Assembly: GCF_025362475.1 (NCBI RefSeq)
Contig: NZ_JANYGH010000065.1
Coordinates: 62,001-126,000 of the forward strand
DNA from: Mucilaginibacter sp.
GTDB lineage: Bacteria; Bacteroidota; Bacteroidia; Sphingobacteriales; Sphingobacteriaceae
Direction: 5' to 3'
DNA length: 64,000 nt
Each line of letters opens with the position of its first letter. Position 1 is the first letter of the stretch. The position numbers were made by a program, and so were the translations under genes. Positions 1-8,950 of this stretch are shown here, piece after piece. Under the pieces are notes generated by a model. The model saw nothing but the letters and a program-made list of their open reading frames with translations. It made no database searches and was not told the origin of the DNA.

Positions 1-174
1 CCTAATCTCCAATAACAATACTATATAGCTCCAGGAGTTTTCTGTAAGTTTATATCCTCCAATCAGCAACATTTAGCGCCCCGATACGTAAAACCCTACC
101 TGATTATCTGTTTGTTTACGAAACCCAAACCATGCTGTTTGTTTAAGCGTAAAACGCGCAACGACATCTATTAT

Positions 175-1041
175 ATGAAAAGATCTGTTAAGTTAGTGCT
201 GTTAGCTGTAGCCTTTGTTGCTGTAGGGCTGGGGTATTATTTTAACAAGCGATATGCCTTAGAGAAAAGATATGCACCGGTACCCGAAAAACGGCACAAG
301 AACAATATTTTACGGATAGGGATCATCGGCGATAGCTGGGCAACCGGCATTTCATTGGATACCATCATAAGCGATGAGTTTTTAAGGCGCGGTATAAAAA
401 CGGAGGTCATTTCCTTTGGCGAGCCGGAGGCAAAAACGAAAGATATTTATGACAATTTATACGCCGGACCGGGTACACCTTATTCAAGCAGTGAGATACT
501 GCATCATAACCTTGATTACTGTATAATTTTGGCCGGAACAAGTGATGCAGCGGGTGAAATGGGTGCAAAGTTTTATGCCTATTACAGTTCGCTTATCATT
601 GGCGATTTGGCAAAAAACAATATTGAGCCTGTTTTTGTAACCATGCCCGATTTTGGGTTTAAGGAGGTTACCGATAGTTTAGGAATATTAAAAAAAGTGC
701 GTAATGAGGTAAGCTCATTAATTATTGATAACGGCAGCACCGGAAATTTGGATGATTACCGCAAGCAGGTAAGTGAAGTTTTAAAAGACACCCACCTGCA
801 GGATTCTGCCATTGTGGTTCCCTTTAACCTGGTATGCGATAACTATCAAAAACATAAGATATTGTATCGCAACAACAGCCATCTTTCAACTGCCGGGAAG
901 CAAAAAATGGGAAGAATTATAGTGCAGTATATTTTAAATAAAATAAATCAGGGCAATTTGCATTCGCCACCAGCCGGAATAGGAGCACCCAATATTGCCA
1001 GTTCAAAACCGCTGGCCAATATACGCCGCTCAGGAAGTTAA
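175..1041 (+). CDS. SGNH/GDSL-type hydrolase, membrane-anchored
   Basis: A 288-residue protein from the ATG at 175. The frame is open back to 112, but the ATG at 175 begins a typical Lys/Arg-then-hydrophobic anchor (about residues 3-22), so I prefer it. After the anchor comes a GDSW block near residue 52, which is the nucleophile-Ser block I of SGNH hydrolases. An LAGTSDA segment follows, and a C-terminal NNSHLSTAGKQ segment fits block V with its catalytic His. The family removes acyl or other ester groups from lipids, glycans or peptidoglycan; the substrate here is unknown. The anchor places the domain in the periplasm. The 3' end overlaps the convergent gene that follows by 12 bases. The fold call is fairly safe; the specific activity is not. 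Confidence 0.7.
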   Translation: MKRSVKLVLLAVAFVAVGLGYYFNKRYALEKRYAPVPEKRHKNNILRIGIIGDSWATGISLDTIISDEFLRRGIKTEVISFGEPEAKTKDIYDNLYAGPGTPYSSSEILHHNLDYCIILAGTSDAAGEMGAKFYAYYSSLIIGDLAKNNIEPVFVTMPDFGFKEVTDSLGILKKVRNEVSSLIIDNGSTGNLDDYRKQVSEVLKDTHLQDSAIVVPFNLVCDNYQKHKILYRNNSHLSTAGKQKMGRIIVQYILNKINQGNLHSPPAGIGAPNIASSKPLANIRRSGS

Positions 1042-1515
1042 GGCCGCTATCTTTTTAATATCGCGATAACAGATATACAGCGGAATAAAACCAAAGATGC
1101 CGAAACAGCAATCGATACAACGCCAGTAAATGGGGATTCCCCGGATTGGTCCGGCAATGAATGCCAGCGGGAACACCATAACACAGGCTATCATCCCGAA
1201 CTGGATTATCCAGATATTTTTAACCGGATCTTTTAACGGACCAATAAACACTGTGGCAATAACAAGGTGACCAAATGCCAGCCAATCGGTACCATAACTC
1301 AAATAGGGATAGTTTTCGTTGGTTGTTTTTACCGCCAGGTAAACCTTTATTAACCAATCATGCATAAAGGAGGGAAATATATTGGCGTGTGCTGCAAAAA
1401 ACGCCAGTTCGCTTTCAATTGGGAAAGCCGTAACGCCACTTAATACCAAACCGATGATGAATACAATAACCCAGGTTTTTACTTTTTTGCGCAGTTGCAG
1501 TTCGGTTTGTATCAT
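1030..1515 (-). CDS. hypothetical multi-pass membrane protein
   Basis: A 161-residue protein starting at the ATG at 1515. It has about four hydrophobic segments (roughly residues 14-34, 78-95, 102-124 and 132-152), a charged Lys-rich N-terminus and a cytoplasmic-looking C-terminus (YRDIKK). I do not recognise a family or any catalytic motif. It is monocistronic as far as can be seen and converges on the SGNH hydrolase gene with a 12-base overlap. Composition and length suit a real inner-membrane protein, but no function can be assigned. Confidence 0.65.
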   Translation of the reverse strand: MIQTELQLRKKVKTWVIVFIIGLVLSGVTAFPIESELAFFAAHANIFPSFMHDWLIKVYLAVKTTNENYPYLSYGTDWLAFGHLVIATVFIGPLKDPVKNIWIIQFGMIACVMVFPLAFIAGPIRGIPIYWRCIDCCFGIFGFIPLYICYRDIKKIAALTS

Positions 1516-1615
1516 GGGCTGAAATTAAAGATTATTTCGAGCTTGTATAAAACTTTCTGTGGTGCCCGCGCAGATTTATACAGAAACCAATTCAATAGTT
1601 TTTTCTATATTTGTT

Positions 1616-1843
1616 TTAAGGAAATGGTGTCTTCCTATTTAACCGCCCTAAAAAGCTGATGGCGCCTACAATAATTAACCCGTGGAATTTATTCCGCGCT
1701 AATTTTTTGTAGGTGAAAAAATTGCTGATCAAATCCATTTTAAAGACATCCCGCCGTTTAATACAGCGCGTTTTTCCTTTCTCCCATTCAATATCATTTA
1801 AGGTATGCGGCATCAATATTTCTGTATTGAAGTTTCTCTGCAT
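1616..1843 (-). CDS. possible small hypothetical protein
   Basis: A 75-codon frame from the ATG at 1843; it can be extended three codons to a TTG. The N-terminal half is basic and polar, with a WEKGKTRCIKRRD stretch, and a hydrophobic patch lies near the C-terminus. It lies alone in the 374-base gap between a membrane protein and the CLC transporter and faces away from the latter. No family is recognised and no promoter is obvious. It may be a chance frame. Confidence 0.3.
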   Translation of the reverse strand: MQRNFNTEILMPHTLNDIEWEKGKTRCIKRRDVFKMDLISNFFTYKKLARNKFHGLIIVGAISFLGRLNRKTPFP

Positions 1844-1889
1844 CGCTAACAACCAATCAATTTTAAAACTAAATTAGCATCGCCATAAA

Positions 1890-3281
1890 ATGAACGATAA
1901 AGCATTCCTGTCAGAGCATTTTTCGATAGTGAAAAACCTGTTGAGGTGGACACTCCTCATCATTCCCATTGCAATTGCCATTGGCAGCATGGTGGCCTTG
2001 TTTTTATGGCTGCTTAACTGGGCCATCCATTTCAGGTTTCAACATCCTTACCTGTTGTATTTTTTACCTGTGGCGGGTATTGCTATTTACTTTATATACA
2101 AACTATTTGGCGGATCATCCGAAAAAGGGAACAACCTGATCATAGATGAAATACATCAACCCGGATGCGGTGTACCAAAACGTATGGCGCCGGTGGTATT
2201 GATCACCACTATTATTACCCACCTGTTTGGTGGCTCAGCCGGGCGCGAGGGCACGGCGGTACAAATTGGTGGCAGCATAGCCCAGGCCTTTGCACATTGG
2301 TTTAAACTGAATGAAGCCGATACACGCATTGTATTAATTGCGGGTATTGCCGCAGGCTTTGGGGCGGTATTTGGCACGCCACTCACCGGGGCCATATTCG
2401 CTATGGAAGTTTTAACTATCGGCCGCATACAATACAACGCGCTGTTACCCTGTTTAATAGCCGGTATTTTTGGCGATATTACTGTTGCTACATGGGGTGT
2501 TCACCATACAGCGTATCATATTGATACTTTCGCGGGCACAGCCCATTGGTATTCAGCTTATACTTCCTTTGATTTTTTGTTGCTGGTAAAAATCATCATT
2601 GCATCTGTTGCCTTCGGTTTAGCCAGTTACTTATTTGCCTACATGGTTCACGGAATTAAAGCGTTTTTCGTAAAACGCGTTCGTAAACCCTGGCTTATTC
2701 CGGTAATTGGTGGTTTAATCATCATTGGCTTAACCGCCCTGTTGGGCAAACCCGATTACCTAAGCCTCGGCATCGACCCTGAATATGCCGGCGCTGTCAC
2801 CATTCCATCGGCATTTAACCCCGGTGGCGCCAATACCTGGAGCTGGCTGTGGAAAACTATCTATACTACAACTACGCTTGCAACCGGCTTTAAAGGTGGC
2901 GAGGTTACGCCCTTATTTTATATTGGAGCCACCCTGGGCAATACCTTATCCGTAATAATGGATGCGCCGGTTAGCCTTTTCGCCGCATTGGGTTTTATCG
3001 CCGTTTTCGCAGGTGCCACCAATACACCATTGGCCTGTACTTTTATGGGGATTGAGCTTTTTGGCAGCCAATACGCGCTATTCTTCGCGGTGGCTTGTTT
3101 CACGGCTTACTTTTTTAGCGGACACTCTGGTATTTATGGATCTCAGCGAATAGGGGTTCCTAAAACCATCAGTCAGTTTTCCGATTCGGTTACGATATCA
3201 GAAGCCGGTAACCGAAGGCAGAGTTACGTACAAAAAAAGCTGGAGAAGTATAAACCAAAGGCTAAAGATAAAAGAGACTAA
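1890..3281 (+). CDS. CLC-family anion transporter, fluoride/proton antiporter (CLC-F) type
   Basis: A 463-residue, about 10-12-helix CLC protein. Canonical chloride CLCs carry GSGIP, GREGP and GxFxP. This protein instead has GNNLI (residues 80-84), GREGT (118-122, gating Glu120) and a GGEVTPLF segment. These replacements are, to my knowledge, the signature of CLC-F proteins, which export fluoride in exchange for protons. It would therefore protect cytoplasmic enzymes from fluoride. Generic pipelines often call such proteins voltage-gated chloride channel family. I see no fluoride riboswitch in the short upstream region. The last codons (KAKDKRD and stop) lie inside the first unit of a tandem DNA repeat, so the extreme C-terminus may have been altered by the repeat. 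CLC membership is very secure; fluoride specificity is inferred from motifs. Confidence 0.85.
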   Translation: MNDKAFLSEHFSIVKNLLRWTLLIIPIAIAIGSMVALFLWLLNWAIHFRFQHPYLLYFLPVAGIAIYFIYKLFGGSSEKGNNLIIDEIHQPGCGVPKRMAPVVLITTIITHLFGGSAGREGTAVQIGGSIAQAFAHWFKLNEADTRIVLIAGIAAGFGAVFGTPLTGAIFAMEVLTIGRIQYNALLPCLIAGIFGDITVATWGVHHTAYHIDTFAGTAHWYSAYTSFDFLLLVKIIIASVAFGLASYLFAYMVHGIKAFFVKRVRKPWLIPVIGGLIIIGLTALLGKPDYLSLGIDPEYAGAVTIPSAFNPGGANTWSWLWKTIYTTTTLATGFKGGEVTPLFYIGATLGNTLSVIMDAPVSLFAALGFIAVFAGATNTPLACTFMGIELFGSQYALFFAVACFTAYFFSGHSGIYGSQRIGVPKTISQFSDSVTISEAGNRRQSYVQKKLEKYKPKAKDKRD

Positions 3282-3756
3282 TTCTGTTGATGTTACCTCA
3301 GGGTCTCCTTGAAAAGGGACCCTGAGGCCGCTTGCTAAGTATAAAACTATGCTATCCGATCTGCATAACGCCTCAGGGTCCTCTATCGAGAGACCCTGAG
3401 GGCACAAAATATAAACTAAAGGCTAAAACTAAAAAGGGCTAATTCTGTTGATGCCCCCTCAGGGCCTCCTTGAAAAGGGCCCCTGGGGCCGCTTGCCAAG
3501 TATAAAACTATGCATATCCGATCTGCATAGCGCCTCAGGGTCTCTCGATAGAGGACCCTGAGAGCACAAAATATAAACTAAAGGCTAAAGATAAAAAGGG
3601 CTAATTCTGTTGATGCCCCCTCAGGGTCTCCTTGAAAAGGGACCCTGAGGGGGCTTGCTAAGTATAAAACTATGCATATCCGATTTGTATAACGCCTCAG
3701 GGTCCTCTACCGAGAGACCCTGAGGGGACAAAAGATAAAAAGAGTTAATTCTGCTG
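3249..3756. repeat. tandem ~161-bp repeats, each with two CCTCAGGGTC hairpins
   Basis: Three near-identical units begin at about 3249, 3410 and 3572, followed by a partial fourth at about 3731-3756. Each unit contains an A-rich lead (TATAAACTAAAGGC...), the phrase CTAATTCTGTTGATG, and two hairpins with stems of the CCTCAGGGTC...GACCCTGAGG type, six in total. Small compensatory changes occur within stems; in the second unit GGTCTCC becomes GGCCTCC opposite GGGCCCC. The first unit overlaps the end of the CLC gene and the last overlaps the stop of the convergent OstA-like gene. The hairpins probably act as two-way terminators. The array resembles REP/BIME-like intergenic elements. Confidence 0.9.
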
Positions 3757-6321
3757 CCCAGGCTTTTTAGCCGGGCTTTTAACTGTATCCTTTACCGCTT
3801 TAACCGGCTCTGGCAATTTAGCGGGCGGCGTTTTAGCCACTGTATCTTTCACCGTTTTAATAGGCTTCTGTTTGGTAGTATCCGCTTTAAGCAAACTATC
3901 CTTGCCCATTAATGATGGCTTTTTCAAACTATCGGCAGCTGTGCCTTTTACTGGCTTGGTTACAGGCACACCCGGTTTGCCTTTTGCCGGCGACTTACCT
4001 CCCGGCAGTTTTACATCAGTTGTTTTGTGCGGCGAAATGATAGATTCCTTTGATATTGGCCTGTCCTTAGGTTTCCAGATAAAACCTTTTAAAATTTTAT
4101 CATCATCCACTACTTTTTTAATGGGCAGATACCTATTCTCGGGTTTGGTTTGGAGGCGAATATTGGTAAGTTTACTCTTCCTGAATGATACCACCATACG
4201 GCTGCTGAGGGATCGCTGCATTCCCTCCACCGTGTTGCTCACACTATCCCGTTTAAAGTAGATGCTTTCGGCATTGCCAACGGTGTACATCTTATCCAGC
4301 TTATCATCTTTAAAAAAGCCGCGCATTTTTTTACCGCCCATCTGGTTAAAATGCAGTGAATCGTTCTTTTCAAGGTTTACAATAAATGCCGATGGAAACA
4401 GCTCCATATTATCCATCTTTTTGTTCCGCATTTGTACATATATCGTGTCGCCAGATAGTTGCGAGCCCTGGGTCCAAAACATTGGTTTCACATAGCACCT
4501 GATGGTTGAATCGCTGTTACTGTAAAAAATTGAGTCGGCCTTACCCTGCAGATCCGATTTAAATAATTTAGCGTTGTGGTGCGCTATCAGGATCCTTACG
4601 CGGGCGGTATCCTTCAAATTAATCTCGCGTTGGGCAAATACCGGGTCGCGTTTAATTTCCTCGGTACGTATACTATCCTGCTTTGCTTTTCTTACAGCCG
4701 TTACCTTATCTTTTTTTATTTGCGCCGAATCTACTATCACCTTGGGATGCCCAAAATAATCAGTGTGCCTATAAGTGGTATCCTTAGGTATAGAAAGCCT
4801 GCGCGCTACCAATACCTTTGATAATTTCTTAATCTCAACTATCTGTTTCCTTGCTGCCGCCGATGTATCACGAACGTAAGCATAGGCCTGGCGTTGCTTT
4901 TCCTGGTAAAGCTTCAGGTTTTTATAAGTCATTATCTGGGTTTCCAGCGTATCGGCCGTCATGTAAACGGAATCTCGTTTTATTTTTCCTGACTTGGCGG
5001 TATCGGCCGGGGCCTTTATGTTTTTTGTATCCCTGCCGGGTTTAACCGCTGCAGCTACCTGTGCTAAACTGGCTATCTTCTTTTGGGCGTCAGCCGGTTT
5101 AATATTTTTAGCCTGGGCTGCTGCTTTTCGTATTACGGAATCAATTTTGGTCGAATCTTTTTTGGTGAGGTTAGGCTTCAGTTTCTCCGCCATATTTGCC
5201 AGCTCCATAGCGCTTTTTATTTGGCCCGGCGTAATGGTTTTATTGCTTACTGCCAACTTGCGTACCGACGAATCAATTTTAGCCGAATCTTTTTTTGACA
5301 CAATGCCATTAGGTTTAACCTGCCCAGCCAGGTTTGCCATATTGGTTATCTTCATGGTATTGACTGGCGCCTTTAGTGCTTTGTTTTTGGCGGTAAGCGG
5401 CATCGGGGGAGGCACCGAGTCTGTTTTGGTGGTATCTTTTTGTTCGGTAACCAATACCATGTAGGCGTTTTTAGTAACCACGGTGCGCTCATCGGCCTTA
5501 AAGTAAGTGGCCAAATCGCCTTTCATGGTTATTTTTTGCTCCCTATCTATAAAGGTGATGTTTTTAACTGCCCGGCCATATCCTTTCAGCTTATCGTAAA
5601 ACAAACTATCACCTTTTAATGATTTTGTGCCTTGTTTATACTGGTTTTTTTTGCCAAAAAAAGCTTGTTCCGTTACGGTATTGTACAGGCCGTTCTCGGT
5701 ATACAAAGTATCTTTGTCTTTTTTGCCATAAATATTGGTAGGCCCATAAAAATAGGCAATCCGGGTACCTGTATTATACTTCATGGTGTCGGTTTTAATA
5801 ACGGCATCCACCGTTGTTAAAACCACATCATAACGAAAATATGAATCGCGCGAAAAGGCAAAGTAGTAGCCGTTTTTACTGGTAAGTACATTGTCCTTAT
5901 TGATAAGCTTACCACCGCCGGTATAAGTTCCTATGCGGGTTGCAGTATTGTAGGTGAGGTAATCGGTAGTAAGCGTAGCATCCTTATCCACCATTTTAAC
6001 ATTATTAGTTAAGATGGCAATTTTTGTATTCCCGTTATAGTTTAACTTGTCCGAATAGATGTTCAGCGTATCGCCCTGGTTAATGTTTACATTACTAAAA
6101 GCATCAAAGGCATTATCCTGGGGATAAAAATAGGCGCTATCTGATCGCAGGATTGAAAAATCCTGTTTAAAAACCCCTTTATAAACCTTGATAACATCGC
6201 GGCCATTTATCTTTGTGCCAGTGCTGCTTGCTGATTGTATCAGGTTTACAATTGATTTTTTTTGCCCCATAACGGTGGCCGCCATCATCAATAACAAAAA
6301 GCTTAAAACATATTTTCTCAC
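3745..6321 (-). CDS. OstA/LptA-like envelope biogenesis protein
   Basis: An 858-residue exported protein starting at a GTG (6321). The signal peptide ends near VMGQ (residues 17-20). Residues about 25-280 form LptA/OstA-type beta repeats (YxxxxxNAxxxGNVxI patterns, DxLxYN, ATLTTDYLTYN) like those that bridge the periplasm in lipopolysaccharide transport. A second OstA-like stretch lies around 570-740. Between them is a Lys/Ala/Pro-rich linker with imperfect repeats of the NMA..LKPN..KKDS.KIDS type. The C-terminal 100 residues are Lys/Pro-rich. The family name is OstA-like protein; a role in LPS transport is inferred. It diverges from tilS, with a TAATTTTG -7 box (6327-6334) five bases before the GTG, so its mRNA is probably leaderless. 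Confidence 0.8.
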   Translation of the reverse strand: MRKYVLSFLLLMMAATVMGQKKSIVNLIQSASSTGTKINGRDVIKVYKGVFKQDFSILRSDSAYFYPQDNAFDAFSNVNINQGDTLNIYSDKLNYNGNTKIAILTNNVKMVDKDATLTTDYLTYNTATRIGTYTGGGKLINKDNVLTSKNGYYFAFSRDSYFRYDVVLTTVDAVIKTDTMKYNTGTRIAYFYGPTNIYGKKDKDTLYTENGLYNTVTEQAFFGKKNQYKQGTKSLKGDSLFYDKLKGYGRAVKNITFIDREQKITMKGDLATYFKADERTVVTKNAYMVLVTEQKDTTKTDSVPPPMPLTAKNKALKAPVNTMKITNMANLAGQVKPNGIVSKKDSAKIDSSVRKLAVSNKTITPGQIKSAMELANMAEKLKPNLTKKDSTKIDSVIRKAAAQAKNIKPADAQKKIASLAQVAAAVKPGRDTKNIKAPADTAKSGKIKRDSVYMTADTLETQIMTYKNLKLYQEKQRQAYAYVRDTSAAARKQIVEIKKLSKVLVARRLSIPKDTTYRHTDYFGHPKVIVDSAQIKKDKVTAVRKAKQDSIRTEEIKRDPVFAQREINLKDTARVRILIAHHNAKLFKSDLQGKADSIFYSNSDSTIRCYVKPMFWTQGSQLSGDTIYVQMRNKKMDNMELFPSAFIVNLEKNDSLHFNQMGGKKMRGFFKDDKLDKMYTVGNAESIYFKRDSVSNTVEGMQRSLSSRMVVSFRKSKLTNIRLQTKPENRYLPIKKVVDDDKILKGFIWKPKDRPISKESIISPHKTTDVKLPGGKSPAKGKPGVPVTKPVKGTAADSLKKPSLMGKDSLLKADTTKQKPIKTVKDTVAKTPPAKLPEPVKAVKDTVKSPAKKPGQQN

Positions 6322-6326
6322 TGTGG

Positions 6327-6334
6327 CAAAATTA
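6327..6334 (-). promoter_or_regulatory. -7 promoter element of the OstA-like gene
   Basis: TAATTTTG on the minus strand matches the Bacteroidetes TAnnTTTG -7 box. It lies five bases upstream of the GTG start, implying a transcript that begins at or next to the start codon. No clear -33 TTG is seen at normal spacing. Confidence 0.5.
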
Positions 6335-6338
6335 GTTT

Positions 6339-6368
6339 TTTGTTGGGGTTATTAAATTAATAATTTTG
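6339..6368 (+). promoter_or_regulatory. tilS promoter (TTTG-N18-TAATTTTG)
   Basis: TTTG at 6339-6342, an 18-base spacer, then TAATTTTG at 6361-6368. This fits the Bacteroidetes primary sigma consensus (TTTG, 17-20 bases, TAnnTTTG). The tilS ATG follows only four bases later, so translation is probably leaderless. Confidence 0.6.
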
Positions 6369-6372
6369 ATGA

Positions 6373-7707
6373 ATGCTACCAGTTACCCAGTTTGCTAATT
6401 TTATTGAACAAAATGCCTTGTTTGCCCCAGGCAGCAAGGTTTTGGCTGCTGTAAGCGGTGGTATGGATTCTGTTTTAATGACTCACTTGTTAAAAGCCGC
6501 GGGAATTAATTTCAGCATTGCCCATTGTAATTTTCAGTTAAGGAGCAACGAAGCCCTGCGCGATCAGGAGTTTTGCAATAACCTGGCTAATAAACTGCGG
6601 GTACCTTTTCATACCATCAATTTTGATACCATAGCATATGCCGCCGAACATAAAATATCTATCCAGATGGCCGCCCGCGATTTGCGTTACCAATGGTTTG
6701 ATACTGTATGCCAGCAATCAGGCTACCAGGCCATTGCTCTTGCACACCACCAAAACGATGCGATTGAAACAATATTGTTAAACCTTACCCGCGGAACCGG
6801 CATTGCCGGCTTACATGGCATATTACCTAAAAACGGTATGCTGGTGCGCCCGCTGTTATTTTTAAAGCGCGAAGAAATAGCCACCTTTATTACCGGTAAC
6901 AAATTAGATTTTGTGGAAGACAGCTCAAACGTTTCTGCAAAATATGCCCGCAATAAAATCAGGCTTGAGGTTATCCCCAGGCTAAAGGAGCTTAACCCAT
7001 CGCTTGAAAAAACGTTCGAAAACAATCTGAAACATTTCAGGGATCTGGAACTCCTGTTAGATAACCAGGTTGCCGATTTAAAAAAGACGCTGTTGCAATG
7101 GGGCACCGATGAAATATTTTTGCTTATTGATGAGGTTAAAAAATTAAATCCCGCGCGTTTGCTCCTGTTTAAATTATTACAGGAATACGGTTTTAATGAA
7201 ACCACCGTTGATGATGTGCTATCGGTACTGGACAAGCATTCGGGCCGGATCTTTGAATCAACGGGATTTTTGTTGGTACTTGATCGCGAAAGGCTGATCA
7301 TCAAACAAAAGAAAACAGGGGTACTGGAACCGGTAAGCATATTTGAGCAGGAGCATGAGGTTTATTATGGCACATATAAGCTTAATTTACTGCATGACGA
7401 TACTCCGCTGATTATAAAAGATAACCCACTGGCCACATCAGTTGACGCGGCTTTGCTGGTATATCCGCTTACGGTACGGGCCTGGCAGGAGGGCGATTAT
7501 TTTTACCCGCTGGGGATGAAAGGACGAAAAAAACTGAGTGATTATTTTATCAACCAGAAATTATCCTTACATCAAAAGGAGGAAGTACCCATCCTGGTAA
7601 ATGGCAACGGCGATATAATTTGGGTGGCAGGGTACCGGCCCGATGAAAGGTATAAAGTAAACAATAACACTAAAAAAGTTACTATATTCGAATTGTACAA
7701 ATTATGA
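6373..7707 (+). CDS. tilS: tRNA(Ile)-lysidine synthetase TilS
   Basis: A 444-residue enzyme that converts C34 of the CAU-anticodon tRNA-Ile to lysidine, using ATP and lysine, so that it reads AUA. The PP-loop ATP-pyrophosphatase motif SGGMDS is at residues 28-33. It is followed by the HCNFQLR segment, a LAHHQNDAIETILLNLTRGTG block and the SNVSAKYARNKIR segment typical of TilS. The C-terminal domain (about 360-444), with KLSDYFINQK and WVAGYRPDERYKV, is the usual TilS C-terminal substrate-binding domain. Length is normal. It overlaps the following gene by four bases (ATGA), so the two are translationally coupled. Confidence 0.97.
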   Translation: MLPVTQFANFIEQNALFAPGSKVLAAVSGGMDSVLMTHLLKAAGINFSIAHCNFQLRSNEALRDQEFCNNLANKLRVPFHTINFDTIAYAAEHKISIQMAARDLRYQWFDTVCQQSGYQAIALAHHQNDAIETILLNLTRGTGIAGLHGILPKNGMLVRPLLFLKREEIATFITGNKLDFVEDSSNVSAKYARNKIRLEVIPRLKELNPSLEKTFENNLKHFRDLELLLDNQVADLKKTLLQWGTDEIFLLIDEVKKLNPARLLLFKLLQEYGFNETTVDDVLSVLDKHSGRIFESTGFLLVLDRERLIIKQKKTGVLEPVSIFEQEHEVYYGTYKLNLLHDDTPLIIKDNPLATSVDAALLVYPLTVRAWQEGDYFYPLGMKGRKKLSDYFINQKLSLHQKEEVPILVNGNGDIIWVAGYRPDERYKVNNNTKKVTIFELYKL

Positions 7708-8189
7708 CGAGCGAAAAAACTGTTTTTGTAGAAAAGCAATACCTGGGCCGCGAATTTATCCCAATTACCATACGCCTGGTTTTGGCCATGTTTTGTTTTG
7801 CAGCCTACTTTTTTACCGACGAGCGTGAGCGCAACGGCGATTTGTTGGTGGTGGTTGGCTTCGCTATTATCATCATATCCATCATTATGGGTTTCCTGCT
7901 GCATTATAGCACTACTGTTGAAAATAAAAGCATTCGCCTGAGCGGCTTATGGACTGCCCGCGTTGTAAAAATTGATCTTAATGGCATTGTAAAAGTCGAA
8001 AAAGGATTATATAGCCGCTACCTGTTTAATAACCCGGTTTATAACCTGCATACCAAAGGTACTATCCGTTTTTATGCTGCCGGTAATGATGCCATTCATT
8101 TAACCGATAGAGACGGCATGGTTTATATTATAGGTTCCCAGCATGTAAATGAATTTTTACGGGCAATTACGGACGAGATGAAAAAGTAA
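7704..8189 (+). CDS. PH-like-fold membrane protein, hypothetical
   Basis: A 161-residue protein whose ATG overlaps the tilS stop. Two hydrophobic helices (about 20-38 and 46-67) form a hairpin with a short charged loop. A soluble C-terminal region of alternating strands follows (ENKSIRLSGLWTARVVKIDL...), resembling bacterial PH-domain membrane proteins. No catalytic residues are apparent. It shares an operon with tilS, which need not imply a shared function. Confidence 0.7.
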   Translation: MTSEKTVFVEKQYLGREFIPITIRLVLAMFCFAAYFFTDERERNGDLLVVVGFAIIIISIIMGFLLHYSTTVENKSIRLSGLWTARVVKIDLNGIVKVEKGLYSRYLFNNPVYNLHTKGTIRFYAAGNDAIHLTDRDGMVYIIGSQHVNEFLRAITDEMKK

Positions 8190-8196
8190 ACCCTCT

Positions 8197-8886
8197 TTAA
8201 TGTTTAATGTGGAAAAACCCTATTAATGCGTTATAGTCCATTAAAATATGGCAAATGATCAGCATTTTTAAGTTACGGTATTTATAGTAATGGTAGCCAA
8301 AAACCAAGCCTATCCATACAGGCATTAATACATTTATTATAGTACCATAACCTGCATGTAATAAGCCGAAAAGCACGGCGCTTATTATTATAGGTAAATG
8401 CTGGTTTTTAAAAAATAGCTGCAGCCGCGGTATCATGTATCCCCTGAAAATTAATTCTTCCAATACCCCCGCAGTAAAAACACCAAATAATTTAGCCGGA
8501 AAACTTAATTTAAGCATCAATAACATGGCATTGCTTACTTTAAGCGTACCCCATAATTTAATTGGCAGGGCAATTATTACGGCGCCTATCAGTATGATCA
8601 GCAAAATTGCGAAAATAGACAGGATAGAAAAGCCTATCGAATAACGCTTCTCTCCCCATAATAAAAGAGGTTGTTTTTCTTTGTTTAAAACGTACCAGTA
8701 AATAACAGCAAAACATAACCAAAATGCCAACCGGCTTACCACAAACCGGGTATCCATTGATAAACTTTGAACGGTAAGCATACTGAACACCTTTGAGCCA
8801 ACCATAAAGCATAAAAGCAATACTACCGTTAACAGCAGGCTATAAATTATGATGGCGTGGTGGTTTTTACGGATAAATTGTATCAT
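8197..8886 (-). CDS. CPBP family intramembrane glutamic protease
   Basis: A 229-residue membrane protein from the ATG at 8886. The frame can be extended to a TTG at 8922, but the ATG precedes a basic N-terminus and is preferred. It has about six to eight hydrophobic segments and the three CPBP/Abi motifs: EELIFRGYMIPR (Glu-Glu near 143-144), FGLLHAGYG (His near 177) and HILMDY (His near 213). The family cleaves within the membrane (type II CAAX processing) or acts in bacteriocin maturation or immunity; the substrate here is unknown. It converges on the PH-like gene with a seven-base gap. Confidence 0.88.
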   Translation of the reverse strand: MIQFIRKNHHAIIIYSLLLTVVLLLCFMVGSKVFSMLTVQSLSMDTRFVVSRLAFWLCFAVIYWYVLNKEKQPLLLWGEKRYSIGFSILSIFAILLIILIGAVIIALPIKLWGTLKVSNAMLLMLKLSFPAKLFGVFTAGVLEELIFRGYMIPRLQLFFKNQHLPIIISAVLFGLLHAGYGTIINVLMPVWIGLVFGYHYYKYRNLKMLIICHILMDYNALIGFFHIKH

Positions 8887-8950
8887 TAAGGCTTGTTTAC
8901 CAATGATACTAAAAATAAGCAATAATAACGCGGTTGATTTTTTTTAAGAA

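Noticed and set aside
1820-1889. Fluoride riboswitch before the CLC gene
   Set aside because: The short upstream gap shows no fluoride-aptamer-like pseudoknot sequence.
3249-3756. CRISPR array
   Set aside because: The units are 161 bp, with no short repeat/unique spacer pattern and no cas genes; spacers between hairpins are conserved.
4994-5464. 156-codon plus-strand frame within the OstA-like gene
   Set aside because: It is antisense to a well-supported coding region and only reflects its Lys/Ala-rich repeats.
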